A stretch of DNA of 64,000 nt, from assembly GCA_017590115.1 (NCBI GenBank), contig JAGGNK010009114.1, forward strand, positions 20,228,368-20,292,367, written 5' to 3'. Of the stretch, positions 62,040-64,000 are shown one piece after another (within the stretch, counting starts at the first letter, position 1; every line of letters starts with the position of its first letter). Source of the DNA: Montifringilla adamsi (taxonomy: Eukaryota > Chordata > Aves > Passeriformes > Passeridae). The notes under the pieces are model-generated. The model was not told where the DNA came from, did not search any database, and was given only the letters and a program-made list of their open reading frames with translations. The position numbers were made by a program, and so were the translations under genes.

Positions 62040-63760
62040 CCCAGCGCCGGTGTCAACGCCTCCAACCACCTCCTCGAACATCATTTCCCCGATGAGGATC
62101 AAAAGAGCCCCCCTCTCCCCTGCTTTTTCCAATCGAAATGGTGCTGCTTCCCAGCCACACTGGTCAAGTTAGTTCCGGAACAAAGGATGACAAAAACACA
62201 AAGGATTCTCTTTCCACCCCCCCACCTCCCCTTTCTCCCCTTCTCAACTTCCCCGGTGCCTGCACACCGGCCCGGGGCAGGCCGGGACCCTCCCACCGGT
62301 GTCGCCTCCAGGGTCCGGGGCCCGTCTCGCAGCCACGGCCCGGCCCCGGGGGTGCGAAGTGACAGAAGGGGGAGCGAAATATTGTGGAGAGGGGCATGGG
62401 GCTCGGTTCCTCCTCCAAGCACTGACGGGGAGAGAGCCCTGAGCTGCCTGCCGACCGGAAGGGGAGAATTGGTGACATTCACGTTCCCCGACACCAGTGC
62501 TGTCGTTTGGACCTCGGAGTAAAAAACCTAAAGAACACCAGATCTTTGCAGGAGAGCCCCAGCTGTCCCTGCAGGCAGGCGCTTGGGGAGGGGTGTGCAC
62601 CTGAGAGCCGAGGAGAGGACTCCGTGTGGGACCATTCCTCCACGCCAAGAGTTGAGCAAACTTTCCACGGCGGCGAGCCCTTTGCTCCCGGGCAGGGGAC
62701 GGGCGCGGGGCTGGCAGGAGGAGCCCCTGGATGCGGCCCTCGGGCAGAAGGGGAAGCCGGGGAGTAGTGGCGGAGGGAGGTGGTGCCCGTGTGCAATCTC
62801 TGAGCTACACGCGTGTGTGCGAGGCAATATTCCCCCGCACGCCCGCTGCACACGCGTTCAGCTGCACAGATGCACCCGCAAGCCCATTGCAGGCAAATAC
62901 AGAGAGGGCAGAAGGGCGGCAGACACGGCGGGGCTGCGCGGAGCTGGACGCGACAGCCCCTGCCCCTACAGCCATGGCAGGGCAGCGGGTGGGCGGCGTG
63001 GGCGCCAGTTCCGCGTGTGCCCCTTTGTCACCCAAATCTCCCGAATTCCGTGAAGGGAAAAGCTTTACTACCAAAAGAGGCGGCCCTGCACCCACTAGAG
63101 CTGGGAAAAACCTCGGGGGTGTCGTTTCCAGCGCGGGGATCCGGCACCCCGATCGGGCAGGGAGCCCCGCTGACCCGGGCGCGGACACCCCCTCCGCCCG
63201 CAGAGCCCCGCGGAGCCGCCCCGGCCCCGGCCCCGGCCCCGCCGCCTCCCGCGGGTCGGGCGGCGAAAGTTTTCCCCTCTCTTCCCTGTGCTCCACGGCT
63301 CCCGGAGCCGAGAGAGAAGCAGGGCGAGACATAGGTGGGAAGAGCTGGAGGAAATTGAAAACATATTTTAAAATGTAAGAGGGTCTGAGCCAGCCCGACC
63401 GTGTGTGCCGGTGACTACGAGCACGGCGGGACCGGGACCGGGACCGGCCCGGCGCAGCAGAGGCGGGTGCGGACCCCAAACCCTCCACGGAACTTTCAGC
63501 CCCTGTTGGTAACGTCTTTAGCGAAGGGATAGGGGTATCTCTCCCGAAGTGGAGTGAAGCAGCGCTCAGAAACATCCACAGTAACTTAAACCAGATTGTC
63601 AAGGAGCAGCCGGGGCCGGAGGCAGCCGCCGGAGCTGCTCGCCGGGCGGGAGGATGCGGCTGCCCTCCTCGGATCCTCCCCGGCCGGCTAGAGAGGAACA
63701 TCTCCGGGAGCTGGGACTTTTTAAGACAGCAGATCCAGGTGACTTGTGCAGCTCGCAGCG
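62040..63760. promoter_or_regulatory. CpG-island-like block 2
   Basis: Long GC-rich, CpG-dense region with strongest CpG at 62240-62370, 62640-63020 and 63120-63480 (CCGGGACCGGGACCGGCCCGG). Open frames of 215 codons (plus) and 298 codons (minus) overlap each other and have only low-complexity composition, so they look like GC-driven frames. Candidate CpG-island promoter of an unidentified transcript. Confidence 0.6.
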
Positions 63761-63856
63761 AGGTAGGGTGGGCTGCAGATGTGAGTGGGAGGCGGGAGGG
63801 GGCTTGGGAAGCAAATGGGAAGGGGTTTGCAGCCAGGCCACTGGGAAGCAGCGAGC

Positions 63857-64000
63857 TTTTCTTTTTCTTTTCTTTTCTTTTCTTTTCTTTTCTTTTCTTT
63901 TCTTTTCTTTTCTTTTCTTTTCTTTTCTTCTTTCCTTGTCCTTTTTCTTTTCTTTTCTTTCCTAGTCTTTTCCCTTTCCTCGTCTTTTCTCCCTTTCTCT
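63857..64000. repeat. (TTTTC)n pentanucleotide microsatellite, runs off the right edge
   Basis: About 16-20 good TTTTC units to 63929, then degenerate TTTCC/TTTTC sequence to the window end. It borders CpG block 2. Confidence 0.95.

Noticed and set aside
62805..63701. 298-codon minus-strand frame in CpG block 2
   Set aside because: GC-rich DNA lacks stop codons by composition. The product is Pro/Ala/Arg/Gly-rich with no recognisable domain and overlaps a 215-codon plus-strand frame.
1..64000. CRISPR array, bacterial operon, tRNA or rRNA gene
   Set aside because: No regularly spaced direct repeats with unique spacers, no cloverleaf with A/B boxes and no ribosomal signature; the window is vertebrate nuclear DNA.

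Overview
The window looks like bird genomic DNA, most likely a songbird, although the species itself cannot be proved from sequence alone. Several CR1 LINE 3' ends with the avian terminal signature, a solo LTR of avian endogenous-retrovirus type and vertebrate-style split exons all point this way. There are no bacterial features, no CRISPR and no operons. Most of the window is noncoding.

The one protein-coding gene I can support is a complete 15-coding-exon gene on the minus strand, 35121 down to 26025. It encodes a 480-residue type II membrane protein: a short cytoplasmic tail, one transmembrane helix, a coiled-coil/spacer with two N-glycosylation sequons, 77 uninterrupted Gly-X-Y triplets, and a C-terminal class A SRCR domain. 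Domain order and matches to remembered mammalian sequence at the membrane segment and SRCR domain identify it as MARCO, the macrophage receptor with collagenous structure. All 14 introns are phase 1, and every collagen exon except the last is a multiple of 9 bp. A TATA box and a PU.1-type GAGGAAGT site lie just upstream of the start codon.

Layout: 1-25.4 kb is gene-free, with two CR1 copies ending on the minus strand, one on the plus strand, a 565-bp solo LTR (16624-17188), a perfect 17-bp inverted repeat (21551-21590), and a GC-rich hexanucleotide minisatellite (24530-24840). 25.4-35.25 kb is MARCO. 35.25-60.6 kb is gene-free upstream DNA with CR1 fragments, an 85-bp tandem duplication, a small CpG-rich patch (52.9-53.1 kb) and several AT-rich stretches dense in homeobox-like motifs. 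60.6-63.8 kb holds two CpG-island-like blocks flanking an AT-rich block, followed by a (TTTTC)n repeat running off the right edge.

Context (inference): in mammals the gene upstream of MARCO, transcribed divergently, is the homeobox gene EN1. MARCO reads leftward here, so EN1 would be expected to the right. The CpG islands and homeobox-motif-rich segments at 59-64 kb would fit the flank of such a developmental gene, but no EN1 coding sequence is in the window.
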